Positions 33,986-41,838 of a stretch of DNA of 50,780 nt are shown here, piece by piece (positions within the stretch are counted from its first letter, which is position 1; the number at the start of each line of letters is the position of its first letter). The notes beneath the pieces are model-generated. The model was given only the letters and a program-made list of their open reading frames with translations. It was not told the origin of the DNA and did no database searches. The stretch is from Coriobacteriia bacterium. Lineage in GTDB: Bacteria; Actinomycetota; Coriobacteriia; Anaerosomatales; PHET01. The stretch is taken from assembly GCA_034370385.1 (NCBI GenBank), contig JAXMKZ010000022.1, positions 68,027 to 118,806 of the forward strand, given 5' to 3'. The position numbers were made by a program, and so were the translations under genes.

Positions 33986-36037
33986 CTACGTGCAGTCAGC
34001 TTCGAGGAGCGCAATCTGCTCCGACAGGTCGAGCCATTCGCCTTCCAGTACGGGAATCGAGCCCTTCAGAGCCGTGTACTCGGCCATCGCGGCGTCGAAG
34101 CGCACGCGGTCGGAGTACAGCGATGAGTCAGCCATCGCTTCGACCAGCTCGTCATAGCGCGTCTGCTCACGCAGAAGCTGGGACTCAACCGCCGCAAGGC
34201 GCTCTTTGCGCAGCTTGGTGGCGCGGTACGCTCGATTGCGGGCGTCCGCCTCAAGCCGCTTCTGATCGCGGGTCTTTGGTCCGATCACGGACTCGCCTGA
34301 GCTCGCGGGCTCCGCAGCAGGCCCATGAACCCGGCGGGGCGTTCGTCCCTCGCGCGCCTCGGAGACCTCAGGGGCCGGAGTGCGAGTAGCCGTGGGCTCC
34401 GGGGCACAGCCCGGGGCCACCACCGCGTCGCGCTGCTCACGCTTCCACAGGTAGTAGTCGTAGTCGCCATCGAACACCGTGACGCGACCGTCGATGACCT
34501 CGATCACCTTGTTCGCTATCGCGCGGATCAGGTGCCTGTCATGCGTGATCAGCGCAATCGTGCCCTCGTAGCGCTCAAGCGCTTGCTCAAGAACGTCGCT
34601 TGATGCGATGTCGAGATGGTTCGTCGGCTCGTCCAGGCACAGAAACGGTGCCGGCTGTACCAGCATCTTGGCCAGGGCGATCCGGCCCTTCTCTCCGCCT
34701 GAGAGCACGCTCACCTTCTTGTCCACATCGTCGCCATGAAACAGGAAGGCTCCCAGCAGGCCCCTGACCTGGCTCTGCGTCCAGCCAGGCGCGGCTGCAT
34801 CGAGCTCCTGATAGACCGTGCTTGAGAGGCTCAACGCCTGGAGCTGATGCTGAGCGAAGTACGCCGTCTCCACGCGCACGCCCAGTTCCCGCTCTCCGGC
34901 GTCCAAGGGCAAAACGCCCGCGAGCATCTTGAGCAGCGTGGACTTGCCCGCGCCGTTGGGACCCACCAGCGCCACCTTGTCGCCGCGATACAGCTTCAGG
35001 TCCAAGCCGTCGTAGACCACAAGGTCGCCGTATGCCTTGCGCGCCTCACTGAGCGAGGCGACCATCTCCCCGGTACGCGGAGGCTGCGGGAACGCGAAGC
35101 GAACCTTCTTGCGCTCTTCAGGTACCTCGACCATCTCGGCTCGTATGCGCTCGATGCGCCGCATCCGGTCCTGGGCCTGCTTAGCCTTGGTGTTCTTGTA
35201 GCGGAATCGATCCACGAACACCTGCATGTGGGCGATTTCTTTCTCTTGGGCCTCGCGCTGCGCACGCAGTTGCTCAAGCCGCAACTCGCGGCTCTTCTCA
35301 TAGGCCGAGTAGTCGCCCACGTACAGGGTGAGCTGGCGATTCTCGATCTCGGCAACCCGGTCGACGATGCCGTCCATGAACGCCCGGTCGTGACTCACGA
35401 TGACGATCGCGCCCTCGTAGCCACGCAGGAACGACTCAAGCCACGTGACGCTCTCAAGGTCAAGGTGGTTGGTGGGCTCGTCAAGCAGCAAGACGTCGGG
35501 CTTGGTGAGAAGAAGCTTGGCCAGCGCCAGGCGCATCAGCCATCCACCGGAGAACTCGCTCGCGTCCCGGGCCAGGTCAGCCTCGCGAAAGCCGAGACCC
35601 CCGAGCACGGCGCGCGCTTCTGACTCGACGGTGTAGCCTCCCAGTGATTCGAAGCGCTCCTGGTGCCGCCCGTACTCGGCAAGCAGACGCTCGTGGTCAG
35701 ACTCGTCGGCCTCGGCGATCTGCTCCTCGAGCAGTCGCAACCGATGCTCAAGCGAGGTGACGTGTTCGGCAGCGGTGAGCGCCTCAGCGAGCACGCTTCG
35801 CCCGGCCATCTCGATCGCCTCTTGCTCGAGGTAGCCGACTACGGCGTCCTTGGAGAAGTTGACGCTGCCTTCGTCGGCATCGGTGCGGCGCGCGATGATG
35901 TCGAGCAGGGTGGTCTTGCCCGCACCGTTGGCACCGACAAGGGCGACGCGGTCTCTGGCCCCCACGCGCAAACAGACATCGCGGAACAGAACCCGCTCGC
36001 CGAAGGTCTTGGTGAGGTTGTCACAGGTGAGAATCAC
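33986..36037 (-). CDS. ABC-F family ATPase
   Basis: Soluble protein of 683 residues with two ABC ATPase domains and no membrane part; ABC-F proteins act on ribosomes, in translation or antibiotic protection. Walker A motifs are GANGAGKTT (domain 1) and GPNGAGKST (domain 2); the signature loops read [14 protein letters not shown] and [14 protein letters not shown], and both Walker B motifs end in [10 protein letters not shown] charged inter-domain linker and a C-terminal coiled coil (about 600-680) resemble the Uup/YdiF types. Start is GTG at 36037. The surroundings do not suggest a resistance role. Confidence 0.92.
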   Translation of the reverse strand: MILTCDNLTKTFGERVLFRDVCLRVGARDRVALVGANGAGKTTLLDIIARRTDADEGSVNFSKDAVVGYLEQEAIEMAGRSVLAEALTAAEHVTSLEHRLRLLEEQIAEADESDHERLLAEYGRHQERFESLGGYTVESEARAVLGGLGFREADLARDASEFSGGWLMRLALAKLLLTKPDVLLLDEPTNHLDLESVTWLESFLRGYEGAIVIVSHDRAFMDGIVDRVAEIENRQLTLYVGDYSAYEKSRELRLEQLRAQREAQEKEIAHMQVFVDRFRYKNTKAKQAQDRMRRIERIRAEMVEVPEERKKVRFAFPQPPRTGEMVASLSEARKAYGDLVVYDGLDLKLYRGDKVALVGPNGAGKSTLLKMLAGVLPLDAGERELGVRVETAYFAQHQLQALSLSSTVYQELDAAAPGWTQSQVRGLLGAFLFHGDDVDKKVSVLSGGEKGRIALAKMLVQPAPFLCLDEPTNHLDIASSDVLEQALERYEGTIALITHDRHLIRAIANKVIEVIDGRVTVFDGDYDYYLWKREQRDAVVAPGCAPEPTATRTPAPEVSEAREGRTPRRVHGPAAEPASSGESVIGPKTRDQKRLEADARNRAYRATKLRKERLAAVESQLLREQTRYDELVEAMADSSLYSDRVRFDAAMAEYTALKGSIPVLEGEWLDLSEQIALLEADCT

Positions 36038-36040
36038 AGC

Positions 36041-36058
36041 CGGTGGATTCTACCACCG
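36041..36058. repeat. 6-bp hairpin directly upstream of the ABC-F start
   Basis: CGGTGG and CCACCG flank six bases, ending 3 bases before the GTG of the ABC-F gene. The loop on the minus strand reads TAGAAT, a possible -10 element that would give a leaderless message, but no -35 was found at the right spacing. It could equally be a weak terminator for the response-regulator gene or a translational hairpin. Confidence 0.3.
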
Positions 36059-36106
36059 TGCGCGCCAAGGCCCGAGTTCACCGTCGAGCCGGAGTCTGGC
36101 TTCAGC

Positions 36107-36835
36107 TCAGATCGGCTGCGTGAGATGCAGGTAGAGCGCTTGGCCCTCATCGTCGGAGAGTGCCATCGGAAAGACCGACACCCGGTAGAGAGCACCTGCC
36201 TCGGCCACTACCTCCTCGGCGGGGCCTCCGGAGCTAACGGCAGAGTCCAACGGGCAGTTGGCGGGCGCAGTCTGCGCTTCATGCATCGCGCGGGCGCAGT
36301 TGACACCCGCATCGTCAATACCCCCTCCGGCGCTACGCCAGAAGACCCCGTTGCCCAGAATGACGTTGTGGTGGCGATCGAGAACCATCGCGGCGTAGGG
36401 CAGCGAATCGAGCAGGCTCTGAGCATCGATACGCAGAGACATCGCGGGCGCCTTGGCTGCCTGCAGCACGCGATCGAGGGTTTCCCGGATCACAAGCGGC
36501 TCGAACGGCTTGGTGAGGAACTCGTCTGCGCCGGCCGCGCGTGCCTCTTCTTCGATGAAGGGGTCGCGCTCAGTGGTGACCATGAGGATGGGAAGACGCT
36601 CACAGCCAGAGCGCCGACGTACACGGCGGATGAACTCGATCCCATCCATTCCCGGCATGTAGTAGTCGGTGATGATGACGTCGTAGTCTTTGTCGATCAG
36701 ACACTCGAGGGCCTCAGCCGCGTCGCACGCCTGATCGACTTCGTAGTTGCCCAGACTCGTGAGGGTCACGGCCGCAAGTCGGCGCAGAACCTCTGAATCG
36801 TCAACAACGAGAATGCTGAAATGATTGTTCTCCAT
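36107..36835 (-). CDS. Response regulator with C-terminal PAS-like domain
   Basis: A 242-residue two-component protein. The receiver domain (1 to about 122) has the acidic pair D12/D13 in ILVVDDSEV, the phospho-acceptor D57 in VIITDYYMPGMDG, and K109 in FLTKPFEP. From about residue 135 a PAS-like domain follows (LLDSLPYAAMVLDRHHNVILG), including a CARAMHEAQTAPANCPLD stretch seen in some sensory PAS domains. There is no DNA-binding or enzymatic output domain, so output is probably by protein contact. No histidine kinase gene is adjacent. It may be co-transcribed with the ABC-F gene 69 bases downstream. Confidence 0.85.
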   Translation of the reverse strand: MENNHFSILVVDDSEVLRRLAAVTLTSLGNYEVDQACDAAEALECLIDKDYDVIITDYYMPGMDGIEFIRRVRRRSGCERLPILMVTTERDPFIEEEARAAGADEFLTKPFEPLVIRETLDRVLQAAKAPAMSLRIDAQSLLDSLPYAAMVLDRHHNVILGNGVFWRSAGGGIDDAGVNCARAMHEAQTAPANCPLDSAVSSGGPAEEVVAEAGALYRVSVFPMALSDDEGQALYLHLTQPI

Positions 36836-37051
36836 GGAGCGTGGTGCGCCTCTCCCGTAGTGGGCCGCCCCCGCGGCTCGCGCTGAATGATACCTGCCGA
36901 CTCGCGAATGCGGAAGCCCCGAGGGAAGCGACCGAATGAACGCGACGGTGGCGCCGTGCTGCTTGTCGGCGGGGATATACTTAGACGCAGTAGAGCGGCG
37001 AAGCGACGTGTGCGTCGGTACATTCCTCTTTTCGACCCAACGCCACGGGGA

Positions 37052-37086
37052 GCGACGATGTCTTGGGCTCGTCGTACAATGACGAC
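37052..37086 (+). promoter_or_regulatory. Promoter and probable operator of the ParE-type TA pair
   Basis: GCGACG (37052-37057; 3 of 6), 17 bases, then TACAAT (37075-37080; 5 of 6). The -10 lies inside the inverted repeat GTCGT-N6-ACGAC (37071-37086), the usual layout for autorepression by a toxin-antitoxin complex. Transcription would start about 30 bases before the antitoxin ATG. The rest of the 36836-37116 gap shows only weak promoter-like hexamers (TATACT at 36976-36981 on plus, TATCAT at 36892-36887 on minus). Confidence 0.42.
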
Positions 37087-37116
37087 AGGCCCTTCGCGAA
37101 GAACGTGAGGTTCACC

Positions 37117-37341
37117 ATGACCGTTGAGGAACTCAAACTGGTGGCGCGCCAACTCAGCCCAGCGGAGCGAGCGGAACTCGCGACCGATCTCCTTCTCAGC
37201 TTGGACGCCCTCAGCGAATCTGAGATCGAGCATCTGTGGCTTGAGGAGGCATCGCGGCGGGATGCAGAAATCGACGCCGGCACTGCTCGACTCATTCCTG
37301 GTGACCAGGTCATCGCTGACGCCCGGGCCCGCCTGCGGTGA
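37117..37341 (+). CDS. Addiction-module antitoxin (PF09720-like)
   Basis: A 74-residue acidic protein of the putative addiction-module component family (Unstab_antitox): MTVEELKLVARQLSPAERAE followed by LATDLLLSLD, then a charged helix ending in VIADARARLR. These proteins neutralise ParE/RelE-type toxins. The frame opens at 37063, but ATG 37117 has a GAGG site 6 bases upstream and gives the typical N terminus. It overlaps the toxin start by 4 bases. Confidence 0.85.
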   Translation: MTVEELKLVARQLSPAERAELATDLLLSLDALSESEIEHLWLEEASRRDAEIDAGTARLIPGDQVIADARARLR

Positions 37342-37634
37342 TCGCGCCCTACTCGTTTCATGAGGTCGCCACCGACGAGTTCAACGAGGCGGCCGCGTAC
37401 TACGACACCGAGCACCGGGGTCTCGGCTCGCTGTTCATCGATGCCGTGGTGAGCGCGATCGCGCACATTCGCGAGTACCCGGAGTCGTGCGCGGTGCTGC
37501 GCGACCGGAATCGTAGAATGCTCGTCCACGGATTTCCTTACTCACTTGTCTACTCCTTCGTCGGCGGTCACGTCCGCATACTGGCCGTTGCGCATGGCAG
37601 CAGAAGGCCGTACTACTGGAGCGGGCGACACTAG
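37338..37634 (+). CDS. ParE/RelE-superfamily toxin
   Basis: A 98-residue toxin of the plasmid-stabilisation (ParE/RelE) fold: FHEVATDEFNEAAAYYDTEH at the N terminus, RILAVAHGSRRPYYW at the C terminus, with the usual core MLVHGFPYSLVYSF. Start is GTG 37338, overlapping the antitoxin stop region (GTGA). Family members inhibit gyrase or cleave mRNA on the ribosome; which applies cannot be told. The pair looks intact. Confidence 0.88.
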   Translation: MIAPYSFHEVATDEFNEAAAYYDTEHRGLGSLFIDAVVSAIAHIREYPESCAVLRDRNRRMLVHGFPYSLVYSFVGGHVRILAVAHGSRRPYYWSGRH

Positions 37635-37677
37635 TCCGCGTGGGTCGAACAAGCGTTTCGCTAGCAGAACGCCAGGA

Positions 37678-37770
37678 GTCTGGGACAGCATCGTGGCATC
37701 GGCTGACCGCGAGCCGGTCAGTGAAGCGCAGCGAGCGGAGCTCAATCGGCGTCGCGCTGCGCATGACGCC
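37678..37770 (+). pseudogene. Relic of an addiction-module antitoxin
   Basis: Just downstream of the ParE-type toxin, a plus-strand frame encodes VWDSIVASADREPVSEAQ and then RAELNRRRAAHDA. This is the middle of another PF09720-type antitoxin, whose members have LWDS...P.S.AQR.ELDRRL..HEA. No start codon or N-terminal part precedes it, and the similarity stops where the RHH antitoxin gene on the opposite strand ends (37770). It is best read as the remains of a second TA module, broken when the neighbouring PIN/RHH pair arrived. Confidence 0.55.
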
Positions 37771-38006
37771 TACAGCTCGTCTCCCTCGCCCGGCTCGACG
37801 TCTGGCACCTTGGCCAGAACGGCGTCGTACGACGCCCGATCACCAAGCGCTCCCCTCTCGCGGAGATAATCAACCGTCATGAGCGCGGCCATCTTCTCCG
37901 CCAGGGCGGTGGTGATGAGCTGATTGATAGACACATCCTCCTCCTTGGCGAGCTCGCGCACCTTCTTGTGCAGCGACTCCGGCAGACGCAGGCTAATCGT
38001 GCTCAT
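37770..38006 (-). CDS. Ribbon-helix-helix antitoxin
   Basis: A 78-residue protein with an N-terminal RHH DNA-binding fold (STISLRLPESLHKKVRELAK then SINQLITTALAEKMAAL) and an acidic C-terminal tail (VPDVEPGEGDEL) that would bind the toxin. Its ATG at 38006 overlaps the stop of the PIN toxin gene. The toxin-first order is less common but recurs in PIN-family pairs. It probably represses the promoter at 38435-38463. Confidence 0.85.
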   Translation of the reverse strand: MSTISLRLPESLHKKVRELAKEEDVSINQLITTALAEKMAALMTVDYLRERGALGDRASYDAVLAKVPDVEPGEGDEL

Positions 38007-38428
38007 GATGTCACTCCGATCCTTCGTAGGAACTCACCGGGCCGAACCGCTTCAACGCCCCAAGCGACCGATCGCGAGAAGTCGCGGATGCTGTGGGTGA
38101 CGATCATGCCGCACCCGGCGGCGACCGCGAGCTCCAGAACATGGTCGTCTTTCGGATCTTTCAATACCGGGCGCCACAGGAAGTGAATCTCCTGCAGGTG
38201 GGCCACGCTGCACCAGTACTCCACCAGCACGTCCACATCCTTTGTGGCGAGACCGACTCCGGTACTCTCCCGCCTGAGTACATCCTCGTACTCAAGGGCG
38301 AGCGGAACGGAGAGGGCGATCTCGAAGTTTCCGGTATCGACGAGTTGAAGCACGCGGAAAGACGCGCCTTGCGAGCTCCGGAGCCCGGCAACCGCGACGC
38401 TGGTGTCGATGACGATGCGCTCAACCAT
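38003..38428 (-). CDS. PIN-domain toxin (COG1569-like)
   Basis: A 141-residue PIN nuclease of the toxin type. Acidic active-site residues are visible: D8 in ERIVIDTSV, E in LALEYEDVL, and the DPKDDHVLELA cluster. The family cleaves RNA. The frame opens at 38485, but ATG 38428 gives the normal PIN N terminus and falls at the predicted transcription start, so a leaderless mRNA is likely. The usual second aspartate motif (VTGD) is VTHSIRDF here, which is a mild deviation. It is encoded upstream of its antitoxin. Confidence 0.87.
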   Translation of the reverse strand: MVERIVIDTSVAVAGLRSSQGASFRVLQLVDTGNFEIALSVPLALEYEDVLRRESTGVGLATKDVDVLVEYWCSVAHLQEIHFLWRPVLKDPKDDHVLELAVAAGCGMIVTHSIRDFSRSVAWGVEAVRPGEFLRRIGVTS

Positions 38429-38431
38429 AAC

Positions 38432-38463
38432 GGTATCATATGCGATACCACACCTTGGGTCAA
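38432..38463 (-). promoter_or_regulatory. Promoter with overlapping operator for the PIN/RHH pair
   Basis: Minus-strand TTGACC (38463-38458; 5 of 6), 17 bases, TATGAT (38440-38435; 5 of 6). The start would fall at 38428, the A of the toxin ATG. The inverted repeat GGTATC-N6-GATACC (38432-38449) covers the -10, a natural site for the RHH antitoxin. Confidence 0.6.
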
Positions 38464-38499
38464 ACCGCTGTGGCACAGAAGACAAGACCGCGCAGGTAG

Positions 38500-38730
38500 A
38501 GCGCTTGCCATAGACCGCCGTCCTACCAGCTAGAACACCCCATCGAGTTCCTCCGAAGAGGGCCCGAAGGGGCGTTTCAATGTGAGTGGTGGGCCTTGGT
38601 GGACGACTTCGGAGCCGGTTGGCTCATTAGCGCAATGGGGGCGGACGGGCACTCCACCGGTTCAGGTATGATGCGGCTCAGAGGGTCGTTCGGGAGGGAC
38701 GGCTCATTAGTGATGGGGGTGATCGCGTGA
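38500..38730 (+). pseudogene. 5'-truncated coding fragment, paralogous to 39562-39645
   Basis: An open plus-strand frame runs from just after a TAG (38497) to a TGA at 38728-38730 that overlaps the GTG of the DUF2510 gene (GTGA). It has no convincing start codon at its 5' end. Its first part, SYQLEHPIEFLRRGPEGAF then QCEWWALVD, matches 17 of 28 residues of a fragment next to tRNA-Val (SYQWKGPFELLSREPSGAF then KCRWWAILD). The match is free of gaps, and many codon differences are silent, so both copies evolved as protein. It is probably the 3' remainder of a gene; the family is not recognised. Confidence 0.45.
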
Positions 38731-39401
38731 GCAACGCGCCTGCTGGCTGGTATCCCGATCCGGAGAACCCAGGGCAACAGCGGTACTGGAATGGAGCCGC
38801 ATGGACTCAAGACTTCGCACCAACCGCCAGCATTCCATCACAACCTGTTGCACCCGCACAGGCGGCCGCACCTACTCCGGCCGGCCAGCAAGTGGGCAAG
38901 AAGCCTGTCTATCAGCGGACGTGGTTCATCGTTCTCGCCGTTCTGATAGGGCTTGCGATCGTCGGCAACATGTTGGGCGGAAACGACTCCGAGCCGTCTT
39001 CAGTTGCACAGAACGAGCCTGCCGCCTCGACTCCCGCAGAGCCATCTGTCGAGCCGGCTGCTGAGGAACCAGCGGCCGCGGAGCCCGAACCGGAGCCCGA
39101 ACCGAAGTGGGTCAAGGTAACGTCCCTTTCCGGGAAAGGGAACAAGCGATCGAAGACATTCGAAATCGGCAGCGGGGAGGTTGAACTCAAGTACTCCGTG
39201 AAGGGTGGAGAATCGCTGATATGCGGCATCTACGTCGTGCCTGAAGGCCAGAACCTCCAGAAGGAAGGCGGTTTTCCGGAAGTCATGGTGAGTGAAGCCG
39301 GGAAGGACTCCACGATGCTCGTGAAGGATCCTGGGACGTACTACCTAGACGTGACTTCTGCGAACTGCGACTGGACCTTGACGATTCTAGAGAAGCGATA
39401 G
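38727..39401 (+). CDS. DUF2510 domain membrane protein
   Basis: A 224-residue protein with an N-terminal DUF2510 motif (AGWYPDPENPGQQRYW, residues 6-21), typical of actinobacterial envelope proteins. A single membrane helix follows at about 66-85 (TWFIVLAVLIGLAIVGNML), then a Pro/Glu-rich linker (about 90-126), then a predicted beta-rich extracytoplasmic domain with two cysteines (ICGIYVV and SANCDWTLTIL) that could pair. Start is GTG 38727 with GGGGGTG upstream. Its role is unknown. Coupling to the fragment upstream suggests a former two-gene unit. Confidence 0.8.
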   Translation: MSNAPAGWYPDPENPGQQRYWNGAAWTQDFAPTASIPSQPVAPAQAAAPTPAGQQVGKKPVYQRTWFIVLAVLIGLAIVGNMLGGNDSEPSSVAQNEPAASTPAEPSVEPAAEEPAAAEPEPEPEPKWVKVTSLSGKGNKRSKTFEIGSGEVELKYSVKGGESLICGIYVVPEGQNLQKEGGFPEVMVSEAGKDSTMLVKDPGTYYLDVTSANCDWTLTILEKR

Positions 39402-39439
39402 AGACTGCGCGGTTTCGGCTAGGCCTTCGCCAGAGATGC

Positions 39440-39479
39440 AGAAAGGACCCGGCTCCAGCCCGCGGAGTCGGGCCTCTCT
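39440..39479 (+). terminator. Strong stem-loop after the DUF2510 gene
   Basis: CCCGGCTCC (39448-39456) pairs with GGAGTCGGG (39464-39472) with one G-T pair and a 7-base loop. An outer stem AGAAAGG/CCTCTCT with one mismatch extends it. It starts 38 bases after the DUF2510 stop. There is no U-run, so it may be a Rho-independent-like or processing hairpin. Confidence 0.5.
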
Positions 39480-39492
39480 ATCCTTGCGCTTG

Positions 39493-39657
39493 ATGTGTGG
39501 GCAGGGCTTTGTAGTCCAGACGGTACTTTGGAACCTAGGGGTGGAGGACGGCGACATAGCCTCCTACCAGTGGAAAGGCCCCTTCGAGCTCCTGTCTAGG
39601 GAGCCTTCCGGGGCCTTCAAATGCAGATGGTGGGCGATACTGGATTTGAACCAGTGA
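39493..39657 (+). pseudogene. Coding fragment running into tRNA-Val
   Basis: A plus-strand frame containing WNLGVEDGDIASYQWKGPF and SGAFKCRWWAILD ends at a TGA inside the tRNA-Val gene on the other strand. Codons 39562-39645 are homologous to those at 38521-38604 (about 64% of bases, 17 of 28 residues, no gaps). The frame has no credible start because it opens inside the preceding hairpin. It is likely the C-terminal remnant of a gene family with a duplicate upstream of the DUF2510 gene. Confidence 0.4.
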
Positions 39658-39702
39658 CTTCCACCGTGTGAAGGTGGCACTCTCCCGCTGAGTTAATCGC
39701 CC
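39628..39702 (-). tRNA. tRNA-Val (anticodon CAC), CCA encoded
   Basis: A full 75-base cloverleaf on the minus strand: acceptor GGGCGAT/ATCGCCC, D-arm ACTC-AGCGGGA-GAGT, anticodon arm CCACC-TTCACAC-GGTGG, T-arm ACTGG-TTCAAAT-CCAGT, discriminator A, and an encoded CCA. The anticodon is CAC (valine). It lies 33 bases downstream of galE on the same strand and may be read from the same transcript or its own promoter. Its other side carries accessory genes, a typical place for integration. Confidence 0.96.
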
Positions 39703-39735
39703 GTGTTCACCGTGCTCAGACGGCGAGGAAACAGT

Positions 39736-40713
39736 CTAGCGGTACCCGTTCGGGTGGGCAAGGTGCCATCGCCATGCATCGGCGACGATGCCATCGAGCT
39801 CAGCCCGCTCAGGAACCCATCCGAGCACCGACTTGGCCCGGGCCGCGGATGCGACGAGTTTCGCTGGGTCTCCCTCTCGACGCGGGCCGATCATGACCTC
39901 GATCTCACGGCCCGCGGCGCGCATGCACGCCCGCACCACCTCGAGGTTGGAGAAGCCCGAACCGTTGCCTAGGTTGAAAACCCCGCCGTCCTCACCAGCC
40001 CCCAGGCGCTCGATACCCAAGGCGTGTGCAGCGGCCAGATCGCACACATGGATGTAGTCGCGGACGCACGTGCCGTCCTTGGTGGCGTAGTCGCCGCCGA
40101 AGACCTCGACTCGCTCAGCCCCGTCCCTGATCGCGGTCAGTATGCGGGGAATCAGGTGCGTCTCAGGCGCGTGCGCTTCGCCCACAGAGCCGTCGGGCCA
40201 CGCGCCGGCCACGTTGAAGTAGCGAAAGCGCACCGCGCGCAGCCCCCAAGACTCGCAATCCGTCACGCTGCGTTCAAACGCGAGCTTGCTGGCACCGTAG
40301 GCGTTGACCGGCTCGGTACGTGCCGTCTCTGCGATGGGAACGCGGGTGGGCTCGCCGTAGACCGCTGCAGTGGACGAGAACACGAGTGCCTTGACGTCTG
40401 CAGCTCGCATGGCGTCAAGGAGCACCAGCGGCTCGAGGGAGTTCACTCGAAAGTACAGGTCGGGATTCTTCTGTGACTCGGCCACTTCGATCAAACCGGC
40501 CATGTGCACCACGGCGTCGCACCCATCGAGCGCGCGAGCGACGACCTCAGAATCGCCCACCGAGCCTTCGATGAACTGCGCCCGCGCATCGACAGACTCC
40601 CTCCACCCGTGAACGAGGTTGTCGAGGACGATGCACTCGTGTCCGCGGTCAAGGAGGGTACGTGTCGTGATCGAACCGATGTATCCGGCGGCACCGGTCA
40701 GCAGAACGCGCAT
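39736..40713 (-). CDS. galE: UDP-glucose 4-epimerase
   Basis: Short-chain dehydrogenase-type epimerase that interconverts UDP-glucose and UDP-galactose (or the N-acetyl forms). The NAD motif is TGAAGYIGS (6-14), and the catalytic pair is Y139/K143 in YGASK, with the upstream serine in VFSSTAAVYG. The length of 325 residues is normal. The ATG at 40713 has AGGAGG just upstream. It is the last protein gene of the surface-glycan operon after the two WecB-like genes. Confidence 0.94.
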   Translation of the reverse strand: MRVLLTGAAGYIGSITTRTLLDRGHECIVLDNLVHGWRESVDARAQFIEGSVGDSEVVARALDGCDAVVHMAGLIEVAESQKNPDLYFRVNSLEPLVLLDAMRAADVKALVFSSTAAVYGEPTRVPIAETARTEPVNAYGASKLAFERSVTDCESWGLRAVRFRYFNVAGAWPDGSVGEAHAPETHLIPRILTAIRDGAERVEVFGGDYATKDGTCVRDYIHVCDLAAAHALGIERLGAGEDGGVFNLGNGSGFSNLEVVRACMRAAGREIEVMIGPRREGDPAKLVASAARAKSVLGWVPERAELDGIVADAWRWHLAHPNGYR

Positions 40714-40746
40714 GAAGCCTCCTGTGGTCGATGGCGGAAACCGACT

Positions 40747-41838
40747 CTACACGAGCGGGGCCACTCCGCGTTTGATGGCGCGGACGATACGGTCGGACAC
40801 CGCGCGGTCCCAGCGTTTGGGCACCACCCACGTGGGTGGCTCCGCAAGAATGTTCGCAACGCTCTCGATGATCGCATCACTGTCTGCCGAAACCAGGCGA
40901 TTGGCGCCAGCCTCCACGGTAGCGACCTGCTCGGTGCAGTCGCGCACCGTGATGCAGGGTGTGCAGATGGAGCACGCTTCCTCCTGGACTCCGGTGGAGT
41001 CGGTCAGCACTACAGCCGCATCGCGCTCCAGCGCCAGCATCGACCGATAGGGAACCGCGTCTACCACTGACACGGCTCCAGCGGCCTGCAGTCCCGCCTC
41101 TGCCATCGCCGCGCGCAGCCCGTTCGTGTCGGGCACGAGCACGGGCAGCGGCAGAGCCGCGAGCCCTTCGAGTATGGCCGACAGCCGCGCAGGATCCGCG
41201 AGGTTCTCAGGACGATGGAAGCAGCCGAGCGCGTAGCCGTTGGTCACCAAACCGTATGCTCCAGCCACGTCGATTCCCGCGATCGCATCAAGATGTCGGA
41301 TCACCGATTCCGCCAGAATGCTACCGACGAAGTGAACGCGCTCAGGTTCCACGCCCTCGTCTTCCAGGTTCTCCAACGCCCTCTCAGTGGGCGTCAGATG
41401 CAACGACGCGATACGGGATACGAGAACCCGGTTCACCTCCTCCGGGACGCGCAGATCCCCGCAGCGCAACCCCGCATCGAGGTGGATGACCGGCACACCG
41501 GCCTTCACTGCTGAGACGGCGGCCGCAAGGGTTGCAGACACGTCCCCGACCACGAGAGCCGCGTCGGGACGCTCGCGGCCGAAAAGACCCTCGAAGGCGA
41601 CCATGGCCTTGCCGGTCTCCATCGCGTGAGTCCCCGTGCCGATATCGAGAAACCAGCGCGGAGTGATGAGGTCGACGCCGTAGAACGAGAGGCCTTCAGC
41701 CGAGTCATCATCGTGGGGGGCTCCCCGCGAACCCGTGAATGCGACGTCGCACTCAATACCCGCCCGCGCCAGTTCAGGCAGAAGCGGACCGACCTTGACC
41801 ACGTTCGGTCGTGCACCGAGGGCGACTATGATTCGCAA
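40747..41838 (-). CDS. WecB-like UDP-N-acetylglucosamine 2-epimerase, divergent copy
   Basis: A 363-residue homologue of non-hydrolysing UDP-GlcNAc 2-epimerases, also similar to the gene just upstream. The fold motifs are present (LGARPNVVKVGPLLPE, PEEVNR, FHRPEN), but several active-site motifs differ. TGQH is TGSR, HLEAGLRSGD is HLDAGLRCGD (catalytic Glu to Asp), the ...HPRT loop is VPDTNG, and TDSGGVQEE is TDSTGVQEE. The His of HRxEN and the Asp of VVGD remain. It may act on another sugar nucleotide, be a regulatory partner of the canonical copy, or be inactive. Start is TTG at 41838. Confidence 0.85.
   Translation of the reverse strand: MRIIVALGARPNVVKVGPLLPELARAGIECDVAFTGSRGAPHDDDSAEGLSFYGVDLITPRWFLDIGTGTHAMETGKAMVAFEGLFGRERPDAALVVGDVSATLAAAVSAVKAGVPVIHLDAGLRCGDLRVPEEVNRVLVSRIASLHLTPTERALENLEDEGVEPERVHFVGSILAESVIRHLDAIAGIDVAGAYGLVTNGYALGCFHRPENLADPARLSAILEGLAALPLPVLVPDTNGLRAAMAEAGLQAAGAVSVVDAVPYRSMLALERDAAVVLTDSTGVQEEACSICTPCITVRDCTEQVATVEAGANRLVSADSDAIIESVANILAEPPTWVVPKRWDRAVSDRIVRAIKRGVAPLV

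Noticed and set aside
35663-36796. Plus-strand frame of 377 codons opposite the ABC-F and response-regulator genes
   Set aside because: It crosses two real minus-strand genes and their spacer and has no domain; shadow frame.
38486-38560. tRNA-like remnant (a D-arm-like GTTC-TAGCTGGTA-GGAC on the minus strand)
   Set aside because: The anticodon and T arms do not form. The same bases align codon by codon with a coding fragment at 39562-39645, so a protein origin explains them better.
38521-39645. Direct repeats as attachment sites of an integrated element at tRNA-Val
   Set aside because: The two copies are only about 64% identical with third-codon-position differences, and no integrase is present. 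They are diverged coding homologues, not recent att duplications.
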